DNA from: GCA-003244245 sp035606945
GTDB taxonomy: Bacteria > Actinomycetota > Actinomycetes > Mycobacteriales > Pseudonocardiaceae
Length of the DNA stretch: 64,000 bases
Direction of reading: 5' to 3'
Assembly (NCBI GenBank): GCA_035606945.1
Contig: DATNDR010000084.1
Span: 49,272-113,271, forward strand
Shown: in pieces, positions 50,164 to 58,980 of the stretch
Layout: each line of letters opens with the position of its first letter
Position numbering within the stretch: the first letter of the stretch is position 1
Position numbers and translations under genes: made by a program
Notes under the pieces: generated by a model
Databases searched by the model: none
Seen by the model: the letters and a program-made list of their open reading frames with translations, nothing else
Told to the model about the DNA's origin: nothing

Positions 50164-50401
50164 TGCTGCTCCTCCACTGTTCTCCAGACCAGGATCGGCT
50201 CCGAAAGCCCGGCAGCGCCCGGTTCACGACTCGCGCCGGCGTCGTAAACCGAGCAACTGATCACAACACAGTATGTGCTGCCCCGGTCCGTCGCTGCACA
50301 ATGCTCAGCGCGCTCCCCCGGCCGCACGATGGGTGCTGCCGCCCTTGCCGCTAAAGGCGTCTCGCTAGCATCTTGATCTTAGTCTTGGTCTATGCGTACG
50401 A

Positions 50402-50680
50402 ATGCCGCACGCGCAGAATATGCCCTTGTTGAAATCCATCCGGGGCCTTCGCTTCCGGGTCGTCACCGTGCTGTGGATCGTCGCCGGAGGGATGAGCGTT
50501 GACGAGATCGTCGATGGGCATCCCGACCTGCAACCTGAGGACATTCCCGCAGCGCTGAACTACGCCGTGGAGGTGCTTGCCGAGTTACCCGCTGAGGCCG
50601 CCTGCGTGAGGTTCCTGATTGATGAGAACTTCCTTCTTCACCGCTCCCGTGTCAGCGGAGGTTGCTCGGCGCCGTGGCAG
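50402..50680 (+). pseudogene. DUF433 antitoxin fused to truncated DUF5615 toxin
   Basis: The frame reads IRGLRFRVVTVLWIVAGGMS, VDEIVDGHPDLQPEDIPAAL, NYAVEVLAEL, a DUF433 (VapB-like) antitoxin missing its usual opening. Without a stop it runs into VRFLIDENFLLHR, the start of a DUF5615 (PIN-like, Mut7-C) toxin, which ends after a few residues. The normal pair consists of two overlapping genes; here both ends are lost. Confidence 0.65.
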
Positions 50681-50834
50681 CGCGTAACTGCGGGAGGCGA
50701 TGGCGCTGCGCGGGCACATGGACTTGGCCAGCTACGACCGGCCGTACCCGTCGCAAGATGTACTCCGACCGGTGGGGTAGGAGATCTCATCGCCGCGCCG
50801 CTGCACGGCAAGGCGCGCCGCGACGGGGTGAATG

Positions 50835-51205
50835 GCCGCCGGTCACATCGCGCTCGGCAGCGCCGCAATTCGGTGTAAAAGCCCTCCAGCATCCGAGTGG
50901 TGGGCTTGTTGATTGACACCTCACCAAGGCGGGCGGATCGCCGCGTGATGTAACCGCGGTAACCCTCGCACGTGCTGTCCTCATGCTCAGAGGTCCGCAT
51001 CCACTCCTCGATGGCATAGCCGAGGTTCATCAGGGAGGCGTCGATCGCTGCTTGTTCACCTGTGTGCGGAAGTCAGCGAGCTTGTCCTCAGCCTTTTTGT
51101 GCGCCTTCTTGTCGGTACCGGGATGGAGGCGGCGAGGTAGACGTCCCGGCCGGTCACCGGATCCTTGCCAGCGAACGGCCGGACACGCAACGAGCTGCCC
51201 CGCTG
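50835..51205 (-). pseudogene. Tyrosine integrase N-terminal remnant
   Basis: The minus strand reads AGKDPVTGRDVYLAASI, then shifts frame to GTDKKAHKKAEDKLADFRTQ, and shifts again to GYAIEEWMRTSEHEDSTCEG and LGEVSINKPTTRMLEGFYTE. These are the arm-binding and SAM-like core-binding domains of actinomycete phage/ICE integrases. The catalytic domain (RHRY) is absent. The element it served was probably inserted nearby: a tRNA-Pro-like attachment sequence is 1.4 kb away. Confidence 0.7.
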
Positions 51206-51237
51206 CTCCCTCGCTGCTCCCTCGCTGCTCCCTCGCT
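51197..51237. repeat. Three tandem copies of an 11-bp unit
   Basis: CTGCTCCCTCG occurs three times in a row at about 51203-51235, at the 5' edge of the integrase remnant. It is most likely a slippage product in decaying sequence. Confidence 0.7.
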
Positions 51238-51453
51238 GACGTCCGGGTCATCTCGCCATCTCTGCTGGTAGAACGGTGGACCTAACGCATCAGCATACGA
51301 ATCACACCGTGCTAGTCGAAGGACCTGAGATCGCGATTGGCCTGGTCGGTAGGCGGCCAGTGGTGAAACGGCACGAGTGATGAACTCGGTTTGAAACGCC
51401 TGCTGTCGATGCCGGCGTGCTCGCCTCGTCGCTGGCCAAGCACGCGCGATGAT

Positions 51454-52190
51454 CTATTCCGATATGAAATCTGCCCGTATTGAGTCGTCATCTCTGATCA
51501 CGAAAATGCTGTCACGTCCTGGTTGCCAGCCCCCAGGAAGGAGTAAAAATTTATCGTTGCATCGTGCTAGTAACCGTATACCACTGTACTGGTAGTGGTA
51601 CGGCGATTTGAGTGCCAAGATGGTTGGCATGCTTACAGTCCACAAACTGGCCAACAGGCCAAGGGTGAGCAATACCGTCCTGTGAAGCCGAAAACTCACG
51701 TTTTGCGGGCCCATGCGAATCCTGCCGAGTAGTCCAGGGTAGTGCGACTGTAGATACGCCGTATAGCCGAGCATAATCGTCGCAGCGATCAGCAACAACG
51801 GGAGCACTATCCCCAGCGGGACGCCGACCTGGTCCGGAAACAATACTCCCCCGTGATCCCTACCGCGATCAGCGCAGCTGCCAGAACTTGCGCTGCGAGT
51901 ACAATCCACCTAATTACATTTCGAGCTCGACCACGTTTCATCCGATCCAACATTGGCGAGATGGCAAAGTGATGAACTCCGAACAAGATGAGAGCGGCAC
52001 ACGCCCCACCAATCAGCGGCGGGAAAAGCAACGTTAACACTGCGCAGCATGTAATCGATTGGGCTGTAGCTAATCAGAGTGGGGTCGATCCCAAAGTAAT
52101 CTAAGATGGCATGTGTGCGCAGCCAGCCGAAATAGAAGAGCACGGCTCCGATCGCCGCAGTATGAGAGGTGATCTTTCCTATGATCGCGA
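51454..52190 (-). pseudogene. Multi-pass membrane protein with two frameshifts
   Basis: Three frames join into one protein: AAIGAVLFYFGWLRTHAILD, YFGIDPTLISYSPIDYMLRS (first frame); LLFPPLIGGACAALILFGVH, VIRWIVLAAQVLAAALIAVG (second, from about 52030); and VGVPLGIVLPLLLIAATIML, TVLLTLGLLASLWTV (third, from about 51840), ending at TAG/TGA near 51454. The YFGW...YFGIDPS-type opening is familiar from actinomycete membrane proteins of unknown function. Two shifts suggest a pseudogene. Confidence 0.65.
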
Positions 52191-52580
52191 ATGCGCTGGG
52201 GCTACTTGACGCCGGACGCCGGTGCTCACCGACGACTCCGCGGGGGCGGTGCTCACCGACAATCCCGCGGATCCGGCGGTACCAGCAGAGCTCTCTTGAG
52301 GGCCGGAGCCCCGACTGGTTAAGTACGTTGAGCATGGTTCAGGGCACCGGTGCTGGTCGATGGAGCTGTCACCTCTAAATGCAGGGGGACCACCCCCAAC
52401 TTGGTTGGTAGGGTAAACTCCAGCACCCTGTTGATTCGGAACCGACGTGAACCACTTTTGGGGGTCAAACCGCTGATGTACCAGTTACTGGTGGCTCTGT
52501 AACCGATAATCTCACCGACAATGCACTTTCTGGGCCATCACCAGGATCGGCACAAGCAGCAGCGATCCAGCCGGACCATG
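52191..52580. other. No gene seen
   Basis: No frame with support. CGGTGCTCACCGAC occurs twice at about 52210 and 52239 within a 28-bp duplicated stretch. The right end runs into the tRNA-like sequence. Confidence 0.5.
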
Positions 52581-52612
52581 GGCGGGATTTGAACCCACGG
52601 CCTCTTCGTCCC
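52581..52612 (-). other. tRNA-Pro 3'-half copy, probable attachment-site scar
   Basis: The minus strand carries GGGACGAAGAGGCCGTGGG followed by TTCAAATCCCGCC: the 3' anticodon stem, variable loop and T-arm of an actinomycete tRNA-Pro. The 5' half, the anticodon and the matching acceptor end are absent, so it is not a tRNA gene. Integrative elements of the pSAM2 type use the 3' half of tRNA-Pro as attachment site and leave such copies at one end. The integrase remnant at 50835-51205 fits this. Confidence 0.65.
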
Positions 52613-52668
52613 ATAGCAACAAGGTCACTTTCGGATTGTCTCAATCGCATATAGCGACGACATGTATG

Positions 52669-54225
52669 TCAACGATCCTGCTGGCTGAACTTGACGCCTT
52701 GCGCTAGCGGCAATTCGGCAGAAAAGTTGATCGTGGCCGTTGACCGTCGCATGTACGAGCGCCAGGAGTCAGACCCCGACTCCCGGCCACCACCAGTTTC
52801 CTTCTCACCGCCGAAAGCCCCACCGACCTCGGCACCGGAGGGCCCGATGTTCACATTGGCGATGCCGCAGTCCGACCCCGCGGCCGCCAGGAACTGCTCG
52901 GCTTCCCTTAGGTCGTTGGTAAAGATGCCCGACGACAATCCCTGGGTGACATCGTTGTGCATGGCGATGGCCTTGTCGAGCTCGTCGTAGCGCAACACGT
53001 AGAGGATCGGAGCGAAGGTCTCACGTCGCACGATCTCCGTCTGGGCCGGCATCTCTACCAAGGCTGGCTGGGCGTAGCAGGCTCCCGGGAATTCATCTGC
53101 CAGAATCTCGCCCCCGCCATGGACGATGCCACCATCGATTCGGGCAACCTCCAGGGCCTTGTTCATCGCTTCCAACGCTGCAGCGTCGATCAGCGGACCA
53201 ACCATGGTGGCGGGATCGAACGGGTCGCCGATGGGCAGGGTGTTGTAGCGCCGTCGCAGGCTGGTGACGAGATCGTCAGCAATCGACTCGTGGACGATCA
53301 GCCGGCGCAGGGTGGTGCAGCGCTGGCCCGCGGTGCCGACCGCGGCGAACAAGATGGCCTGGATCGCGAGATCGAGATCGGCCGACGGAGCCACGATCAC
53401 GGCATTGTTGCCGCCCAGTTCGAGCAGCACCCGACCGAACCGTTCGGCCACGACGGGGCCCACCTGCCTGCCCATGGGCACCGACCCAGTTGCCGAAACC
53501 AGGGCGACCCGATGATCGGAGACCAACGCAGCGCCGGTATCCCGGCCGCCAAGCACAACGGTGGATAATCCGCTCCAGTCCTCGTCACTGCCGCTACCTG
53601 CGGTGTACGCGCGCAGGGCACGCTTGAAGATCTCTTGGCAGGCCAGCGCGGATAACGGCGCCTTCTCCGACGGCTTCCACACCACCGGATCGCCGCAGAC
53701 CAGCGCCACCGCGATGTTCCATGACCACACCGCCACCGGGAAGTTAAACGCCGAAATGATGCCCACCACGCCGAGCGGGTGCCAAGTCTCCATCATGCGG
53801 TGCCCTGGCCGCTCCGAGGCGATGGTCTTGCCGTAGAGCTGCCGGGACAACCCGACGGCGAAGTCACAGATGTCGATCATCTCCTGTACCTCGCCAGCGG
53901 CCTCGGTCAGGATCTTGCCGGTCTCCAGCGTCACCATGGCGGCCAAGGCATCCTTATGAGCCCGCAACTGCTCCCCCAACAGGCGGACCAGCTCGCCTCG
54001 CTTCGGTGCCGGCACCAAGCGCCAACGAACGAACGTGCTGGCCGCCCGGCCGACAGCGGCGTGGATTCCTTCGCGGGAGGTGGGTATCAGCCGGCCGATC
54101 ACCGCTCCGTCGATGGGGCTGCGGGTAGCCAACTCGCCTATCTCGCCGCTAGCCAGATCGGCCGGGTCGAGCCCGACTGCCCGCAGGATCTTGTCGCGGA
54201 CACTGGTGGTGGTCGCCGGGCTCAT
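52669..54225 (-). CDS. ALDH7-type dehydrogenase (piperideine-6-carboxylate / aminoadipate semialdehyde)
   Basis: The 518-residue enzyme has GVVGIISAFNFPVAVWSWNI, VWKPSEKAPLSALACQEIF, the general base in LLELGGNNAVIV and the nucleophile in GTAGQRCTTLRRL, the GQRCTT form of the ALDH7/antiquitin group. The C-terminal GGEKETGGGRESGSDSW is also typical. It likely oxidises 2-aminoadipate 6-semialdehyde to 2-aminoadipate. The 4-bp overlap with the upstream dehydrogenase, which would make that semialdehyde from lysine, supports this. Confidence 0.9.
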   Translation of the reverse strand: MSPATTTSVRDKILRAVGLDPADLASGEIGELATRSPIDGAVIGRLIPTSREGIHAAVGRAASTFVRWRLVPAPKRGELVRLLGEQLRAHKDALAAMVTLETGKILTEAAGEVQEMIDICDFAVGLSRQLYGKTIASERPGHRMMETWHPLGVVGIISAFNFPVAVWSWNIAVALVCGDPVVWKPSEKAPLSALACQEIFKRALRAYTAGSGSDEDWSGLSTVVLGGRDTGAALVSDHRVALVSATGSVPMGRQVGPVVAERFGRVLLELGGNNAVIVAPSADLDLAIQAILFAAVGTAGQRCTTLRRLIVHESIADDLVTSLRRRYNTLPIGDPFDPATMVGPLIDAAALEAMNKALEVARIDGGIVHGGGEILADEFPGACYAQPALVEMPAQTEIVRRETFAPILYVLRYDELDKAIAMHNDVTQGLSSGIFTNDLREAEQFLAAAGSDCGIANVNIGPSGAEVGGAFGGEKETGGGRESGSDSWRSYMRRSTATINFSAELPLAQGVKFSQQDR

Positions 54226-55331
54226 GTCACGCCCACCTCCCTACCTTGCAGGTAAAGCGACCCGAACCGGTTAGCCAGGAACTCCTCCAGCGCGCACTCC
54301 TCCTGCCGGACGAACCCTGACGTTGACAGCTTCTCCTCCCGGACCAGATCGGCCATGGCGCAGATCCCCGCCGCGGTGGTGAGCTGGATGGCCGAAAGCC
54401 GCCGCCCACCCACGTCCGCGGCATAAACCTTGCGCGCGAAGACCTGCTGGGTGAGCACCCCATCACGGGTTCCTGACACATTCACCAAGACCAACACCAC
54501 ATCCTGGTCGGTCGCTGGGATGGCAGTCTCGAGCACATCCTTGAACACGTCACGCCGGCGAGCCAGGCGCAAGTCCCGGACCAGCAGCTTCACGATCTCA
54601 CAGTGACCGGGGTAACGCACCGTCTTGTAGTTGAGCGCCTCCACCCGGCCACGGAAGGTCTCACACAAGGTGCCCAGCCCACCCGAGGTGTTGAACGCCT
54701 CGTAGGCGATGCCATCCAGGGAGAACGTCTCCAGCTCTTCGAGCGGCGACACTTCGCGCAGCTCGCCGTCGACGATGGCCTGGCAGGGATTGCAATACTC
54801 GTTGATAAGCCCGTCGGTAGACCAAGTCAAGTTGTACTTCAGCGCGTTGGTCGAGAACTGGGGCAGGGCACCGACCCGCATAGACACTGAACGCAACTCG
54901 TCGAACGAACTGGCCAGCGCAGCAGCGGCCACCGACACGAAACCCGGCGCGAGGCCACACTGGGGCATGAGCACCGCTGGCGCGTCGATGGCCATGGCGG
55001 CGACCGCACGAGCCGATGCCCGATCTTCGGTGAGGTCGAAGTAGTGGACGCCAGCATCACACGCGGCCCGCGCGACGCTTGTGGTCAAGTGGAACGGGGC
55101 AGCGCTGAGCACCATGTCGTTGCTGGCGGCCAGCCGCCCGAGCATGGCGGCATCGGCAATATCGCCCCGCACCGTGCGTACCCCCAGACTCTCGGCCCTC
55201 CGCAGCGCCTGCTCAGTACGATCGAGCACGGTCACGTCGTAGTCAGGTGCTGAGGCCAGCAGAGCAGCGATGGCCGTGCCGATCTTGCCAGCGCCGACCA
55301 CAAGCGCCCGGGTTCGGTTACCGGGCATCAT
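54222..55331 (-). CDS. Saccharopine dehydrogenase-family protein (lysine 6-dehydrogenase-like)
   Basis: The 369-residue protein has ALVVGAGKIGTAIAALLAS (NAD fold), VTVLDRTEQAL, DMVLSAAPFHLTTSVARAAC, HYFDLTEDRASARAV, MPQCGLAPGFVSVAAAALAS and FNTSGGLGTLCETFRGRVEA. This is the Lys6DH/saccharopine reductase group. Together with the coupled ALDH7 gene it would convert lysine (or saccharopine) to aminoadipate. ATG 55331 overlaps the stop of a small upstream ORF; a second ATG follows directly. Confidence 0.88.
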   Translation of the reverse strand: MMPGNRTRALVVGAGKIGTAIAALLASAPDYDVTVLDRTEQALRRAESLGVRTVRGDIADAAMLGRLAASNDMVLSAAPFHLTTSVARAACDAGVHYFDLTEDRASARAVAAMAIDAPAVLMPQCGLAPGFVSVAAAALASSFDELRSVSMRVGALPQFSTNALKYNLTWSTDGLINEYCNPCQAIVDGELREVSPLEELETFSLDGIAYEAFNTSGGLGTLCETFRGRVEALNYKTVRYPGHCEIVKLLVRDLRLARRRDVFKDVLETAIPATDQDVVLVLVNVSGTRDGVLTQQVFARKVYAADVGGRRLSAIQLTTAAGICAMADLVREEKLSTSGFVRQEECALEEFLANRFGSLYLQGREVGVT

Positions 55332-55558
55332 CGGGCCGATCCTGTCTCGGCTACCACTGCGGAGGATCTCATAGGGTGAATGTACGACCAGCGGCCCTCA
55401 CATTGACCGGTCGATCGATCGATTCGGCTTCCAGATCCGGCATAATGGCAGCCGACGAGATTCTTCGCCGGAGTCATCCGCTCTGCCTCGGCGGCCCGTT
55501 TCGACGGCGAGGCAACTAACACCCCACTGACCCCACGCGTCGCGTGCTCAACTTGCAT
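55328..55558 (-). CDS. 76-codon leader ORF coupled to the lysine operon
   Basis: A strong GGAGGAGAG ribosome site lies six bases before ATG 55558, and the frame ends in TGA overlapping the ATG of the next gene. The peptide (MQVEHATRGVSGVLVASPSK, RMTPAKNLVGCHYAGSGSR) has no known motif and average codon bias. It may be a translated leader that feeds ribosomes to the dehydrogenase gene, or a worn-down gene. Confidence 0.45.
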   Translation of the reverse strand: MQVEHATRGVSGVLVASPSKRAAEAERMTPAKNLVGCHYAGSGSRIDRSTGQCEGRWSYIHPMRSSAVVAETGSAR

Positions 55559-56212
55559 AATCGCTCTCCTCCAGTCGGCCGTCCACGGCATAACCATGCC
55601 CCGGAGGCGATCTACCTGGTCGGGCGGTTGACACACACTCACTCGGCTACGCCGTCAAAAAATCTACACAGGATCAAGCTCGGTACGTACAACGTGTCGA
55701 GAATTAAGTAGTCCAACGAGTTCTTTACGTAGTTTGATGCCGAAACGTCTACACCTGACAAATAGGCGCGCAGGGCTTCAAAACCTCAAGCAACATATAA
55801 CGGACATCGAGAACGACTAGAACGATCACTGTGGGACTCGTTAATTCCACTAGAACACGCGATACGGCCAGACCATACAGATCTCCCCTTTTCGGGCCAG
55901 TATTCCTGCTTAAAAAGAGCCTGTGATCGAATCCTGAAAGCCCTCACAAGGGGGGCAGACCTCTGTGCTCGCCAGCCATCTGACCGATATCTCCAATCAG
56001 CAAGAAGTCAGCAAAGGCTGGTAGCTCAACCAATTACGACAGCCGCATGTCGAGATCAGATCGAGCAAACCAAAATGCGGCGTGGGCTCGATGGGTTGCT
56101 TGTGCGGTCAGGTCCTGCACGTCGTGATCCTGCTCCAACGCGTCGACCGCGTCTGGACCTAATCTGCTGGTACCGACACCGAGCCGATCATGCTGATCTC
56201 TGCCACGCAACT
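55559..56212. other. Low-GC gap, no gene seen
   Basis: Bases 55640-56030 are clearly poorer in GC than the flanks, with no frame showing a ribosome site or motif. This suggests foreign or decayed DNA. The promoter of the lysine operon probably lies at 55580-55700. Confidence 0.5.
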
Positions 56213-56352
56213 TCGGGCTAGTTCGCGTGATGGTCCGTCGTGACGATGATCGCGTGGTCGCGTTGCGCGGGCTCGGCGCGGAGGTGGTCATCGGTGATCT
56301 GACCCGGCCCGAGAGCGTCGCAGCAGCGCTCAGGGGTGTCGGGCGGATGCCG
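56213..56352 (+). pseudogene. NmrA-like NAD(P)-binding protein fragment
   Basis: About 46 codons read VRVMVRRDDDRVVALRGLGA then EVVIGDLTRPESVAAALRGV and GRM, the second and third strands of an NmrA/atypical-SDR Rossmann fold. The glycine-rich start and everything after GRM are missing, and there is no ribosome site. It is a scrap left by deletion. Confidence 0.6.
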
Positions 56353-56409
56353 TTGCGGCGCCGGCCCGCGCTGATCAGGGATGCCTGCTCCCATGGGATA
56401 TGTGGCTCG

Positions 56410-57462
56410 TCAACTGTCCGGCAGCAGGGAGGTGAAGGGCATGGCGGCGATGTCCGTCGATGGGCGGGACAGGTAGAGGTTGGTGTGGTACGCGCCGTCG
56501 GTCTCCTTCCCGGACGGGTCATACCCGGTGGCGATGACGGCGTCGATCGCGTAGCGCTGCTCGGCGGGGCTGGTGAACCGGCGTTGGGGGAAGGTGCAGG
56601 TGGAGGTCTCGGTGACCAACCCGTACCCGGCTAATGCGTCGGCGATGGGCTGGTAGCTGCCGGTGCGCAGGACGAACGCTGCCACCCACACCGGGCGCTC
56701 GGCGTTGTCGAGCAGGGGCTGGAACGTGCGCGGGGACAGGAAACTGACTCCGCCGGTGATCGTGATCAGCCGCACATCCCGTACCGCGGCGAGCAGAGCG
56801 GCACTGGCGGATGTGGTTTCCAGGTTCTCGGCGAAGCCGGCATCCACCAGCCCCACGGCACGGGCGTAGTCGATGGCGTTGCGGGCCGGGTCCAGACCGA
56901 CCACTCGCGCCAGCTGGCCCGTCGGGTGACGGTGGGCGGAATAGAAGACCTGGTCAGCGCTGACCAGTTCCTCGACCGAGAGAGTCGTGGTCTCCGGCCC
57001 GGTGTATCGGGCCCACAGGTCGGCCAGCCTCAGGTCGTGGTTGAGCAGCGCGGCGTTGATCCCGTACGAACAGCAGATGTCCAGCACCGTTACCCGCTGC
57101 CCGGCATTGTTCGGTTTGAGCGCGGCGACCAAACGTCGGAACACCTCTTGGGCGTGGTGTGGGATCTGGTACCCGAACGGCCCTAACGCCTGGAAATACC
57201 CACGCAAGTCCGGTTGGTCATAGACGTGGTCGAACCCCGTGCGCGCCTCCCACCCGGGGCTTCCCGTGTCAGCGCCAGGTCTGCCGGAGCTGGCCGGGCG
57301 GGGGTTAGTCGAAGCTGACGGTGTGGTCGGCGTCATTGCGTGATCTTCCAGTCCCTGGCGGTTGGCTCTGGCCGCCGACGGCCCCCGTTTGTCGCTGTAG
57401 AGGAGAGATGCGTCGCCCGAAAGGTCATCTGGGTCCTTGATCGTCCCAAGTTTGTCCGTCAT
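56410..57462 (-). CDS. SAM-dependent methyltransferase-like protein
   Basis: CGAAGGAGAG precedes ATG 57462 and fixes the start (350 residues). The first 95 residues are polar and probably disordered. Then come FDHVYDQPDLRGYFQALGPF, FRRLVAALKPNNAG, and motif I in VTVLDICCSYGINAALLNHD, with VVGLDPARNAIDYARAVGL as the acidic strand region. The overall order matches a class I methyltransferase of the type found in some actinomycete biosynthetic loci; substrate unknown. ATG 57336 is a second possible start. Confidence 0.72.
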   Translation of the reverse strand: MTDKLGTIKDPDDLSGDASLLYSDKRGPSAARANRQGLEDHAMTPTTPSASTNPRPASSGRPGADTGSPGWEARTGFDHVYDQPDLRGYFQALGPFGYQIPHHAQEVFRRLVAALKPNNAGQRVTVLDICCSYGINAALLNHDLRLADLWARYTGPETTTLSVEELVSADQVFYSAHRHPTGQLARVVGLDPARNAIDYARAVGLVDAGFAENLETTSASAALLAAVRDVRLITITGGVSFLSPRTFQPLLDNAERPVWVAAFVLRTGSYQPIADALAGYGLVTETSTCTFPQRRFTSPAEQRYAIDAVIATGYDPSGKETDGAYHTNLYLSRPSTDIAAMPFTSLLPDS

Positions 57463-58298
57463 GCCTCTCTCCTTCGTTCTCGGCCCAGTCCGTTCCGCGA
57501 CCAGCTCCGCCATCGGCGGAGGGCTCACCCGCCGCGTACCCGAGTTCCCAACTCATTCGGGTGTGACACGTAACTCAGTCCACCCACGTACCACCCCCGG
57601 CAATGGCCTTTCTCGGCCAGCAGCGCCCGCGGGCTGGTGCGACAAAGCACGAGGAGCACGGCTGACTGACATACCGGGACGGGTTTGAGCGGTCGGCAGG
57701 CACGAGACAGATCGGCAAGCGGCCTCACAACACGAATCAGACCTATCCGCAAAATGCGGAGCGTACGGGGGCTCGCCAAGGCGGTCCCGAGGCAGATAGG
57801 GGCTACCCCGCCTAGACCGCGGAAAGCGCCTGTTTTCGGCATGGTCAACCCTAATCTGCCTCGCCAGGTCGTCTGCCTCGCCGCCGCTCAGGCACGCAGG
57901 TGACCGAGTGCGGGGGCGAGGCAGTGCCCTAGCAAAAAGGCGGTGCCTCACCGCTGCCTTACTCCCACAATCGTCGTCCGGGGAGATCACTGCGCGGGAA
58001 ACACCGGCCTTCGGTAGCCCCGTGGGCGAGCCGCGCACAAGGGATCTACCCCCCCCCCCGCTAGCGTGCTGGCCAGGAGCCACTACCCGGGCCTCTACCG
58101 GGGTAGAGGCCCTCCGCGATGCGACGCTACCAGTAGCGGACCTGATTGGCGCTTTGTACCGCCTAGAGCGCCACTTAATTGAGGAGAAAGGGTAAGGCGT
58201 CAGCCGCGTCTAACGAGGACACCCTATGTACAGCCCTATCGGTGTTTGGCTCCACCTGGATAGACCTGAGGCACGCCAAACTCAGAAGCACAGCACGA
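57463..58298. other. No supported gene; hairpin and poly-C tract
   Basis: Frames on both strands (for example minus 57553-58083) lack bias and motifs. An 11-C homopolymer lies at 58049-58059. A perfect 11-bp hairpin, GGGCCTCTACC with a two-base loop, spans 58089-58112 and may terminate transcription toward the plus strand. Confidence 0.5.
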
Positions 58299-58835
58299 CT
58301 AACTGCACAGATAGGCCACAAGGAGGCCGCTGTCGTATCGGGCGGCAAACGGCTCCCAGGCGCCACTCTGCTTCGTTGTCGAGGAACTCACGCGCAGCAA
58401 CCACCGCGCGGTATGGGCCCAGGCGTTGGGCGACCTGACTTCGGCCAAATTAGTGCGCACCTGCGGTCGGATGATCTGAGCGAGGGCATCGCGTAGCTCT
58501 GCGAGGATCGGGTCGGCGGCGGTGAGTAACTGGTTCCCGGCGCGGATTTGGATGGTCCGGTAGCGCCGCGCGGTCTGGATGAACTTCTTGATGGACCAGC
58601 CGGTGCGGGCCTCGATCAGGCGGGTGATCGCGAGCGCGGCGAACACGATGGTCAGGTGCGCGTCGATCGACTCGCGTTTGTGGTGGTAGATCGGCCGGGC
58701 GCGCAGGTCGTGCTTGGACATGCGGAACGACTTCTCGAGACGCCACAACGCGGCGTATGAGTCGATCACGAATTCCGGCATCGGGCTCGTGATGTTGGTG
58801 GGGTAGCCCTTGTTATCCCGACCTCGGGATAACAA
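58299..58835 (-). pseudogene. IS1634-like transposase, 3' part
   Basis: The frame reads GYPTNITSPMPEFVIDSYAA, LWRLEKSFRMSKHDLRARPI, YHHKRESIDAHLTIVFAALA, FIQTARRYRTIQIRAGNQLL, the C-terminal half of an IS4/IS1634-type DDE transposase (the YREKWRIEKSFR-like region with the catalytic Glu in RLEKSFRMSK). Recognisable sequence ends near 58470. Its 5' part resumes at 61915 on the far side of the RIT element, which interrupted it after the codons for KGY. Confidence 0.75.
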
Positions 58836-58838
58836 GGG
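58807..58838. repeat. Palindrome at the left RIT junction
   Basis: CCCTTGTTATCCCGA and its exact complement (15 bp each) are separated by CC. The right arm merges into the terminal repeat. The right junction lacks this 26-bp addition, so the insertion is asymmetric. Confidence 0.75.
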
Positions 58839-58921
58839 TTATGCCGATGTCGGGGTTATGCTGACCGGTGGTTTGTTTTGCCTGGTGGGGGCCGTGCTAG
58901 GGCTGGATTTGTCGGCATAAT
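58833..58921. repeat. RIT left terminal inverted repeat
   Basis: These 89 bases match the reverse complement of 61826-61914 at all but two positions. Inside are TTATGCCGA (58839), a variant TTATGCTGA (58856) and the inverted TCGGCATAA (58912), likely recombinase binding sites. Confidence 0.92.
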
Positions 58922-58980
58922 CACTGCTGTCTGAGCGGGATGCTGGCCTTCCTTGGTTGCGAAAGGAAGGGATTGTCAGC

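Noticed and set aside
52020..52045. Programmed -1 frameshift in the membrane protein at GCTTTTCCC
   Set aside because: It does not fit the X XXY YYZ slippery pattern, and a second unrelated shift occurs near 51840, so decay or sequence error is simpler.
52581..52660. A complete tRNA gene
   Set aside because: Only the 3' half (variable loop and T-arm) is present; no D-arm, anticodon loop or matching acceptor strand.
57553..58083. 176-codon minus frame
   Set aside because: No codon bias, motif or ribosome site; it crosses a poly-C tract.
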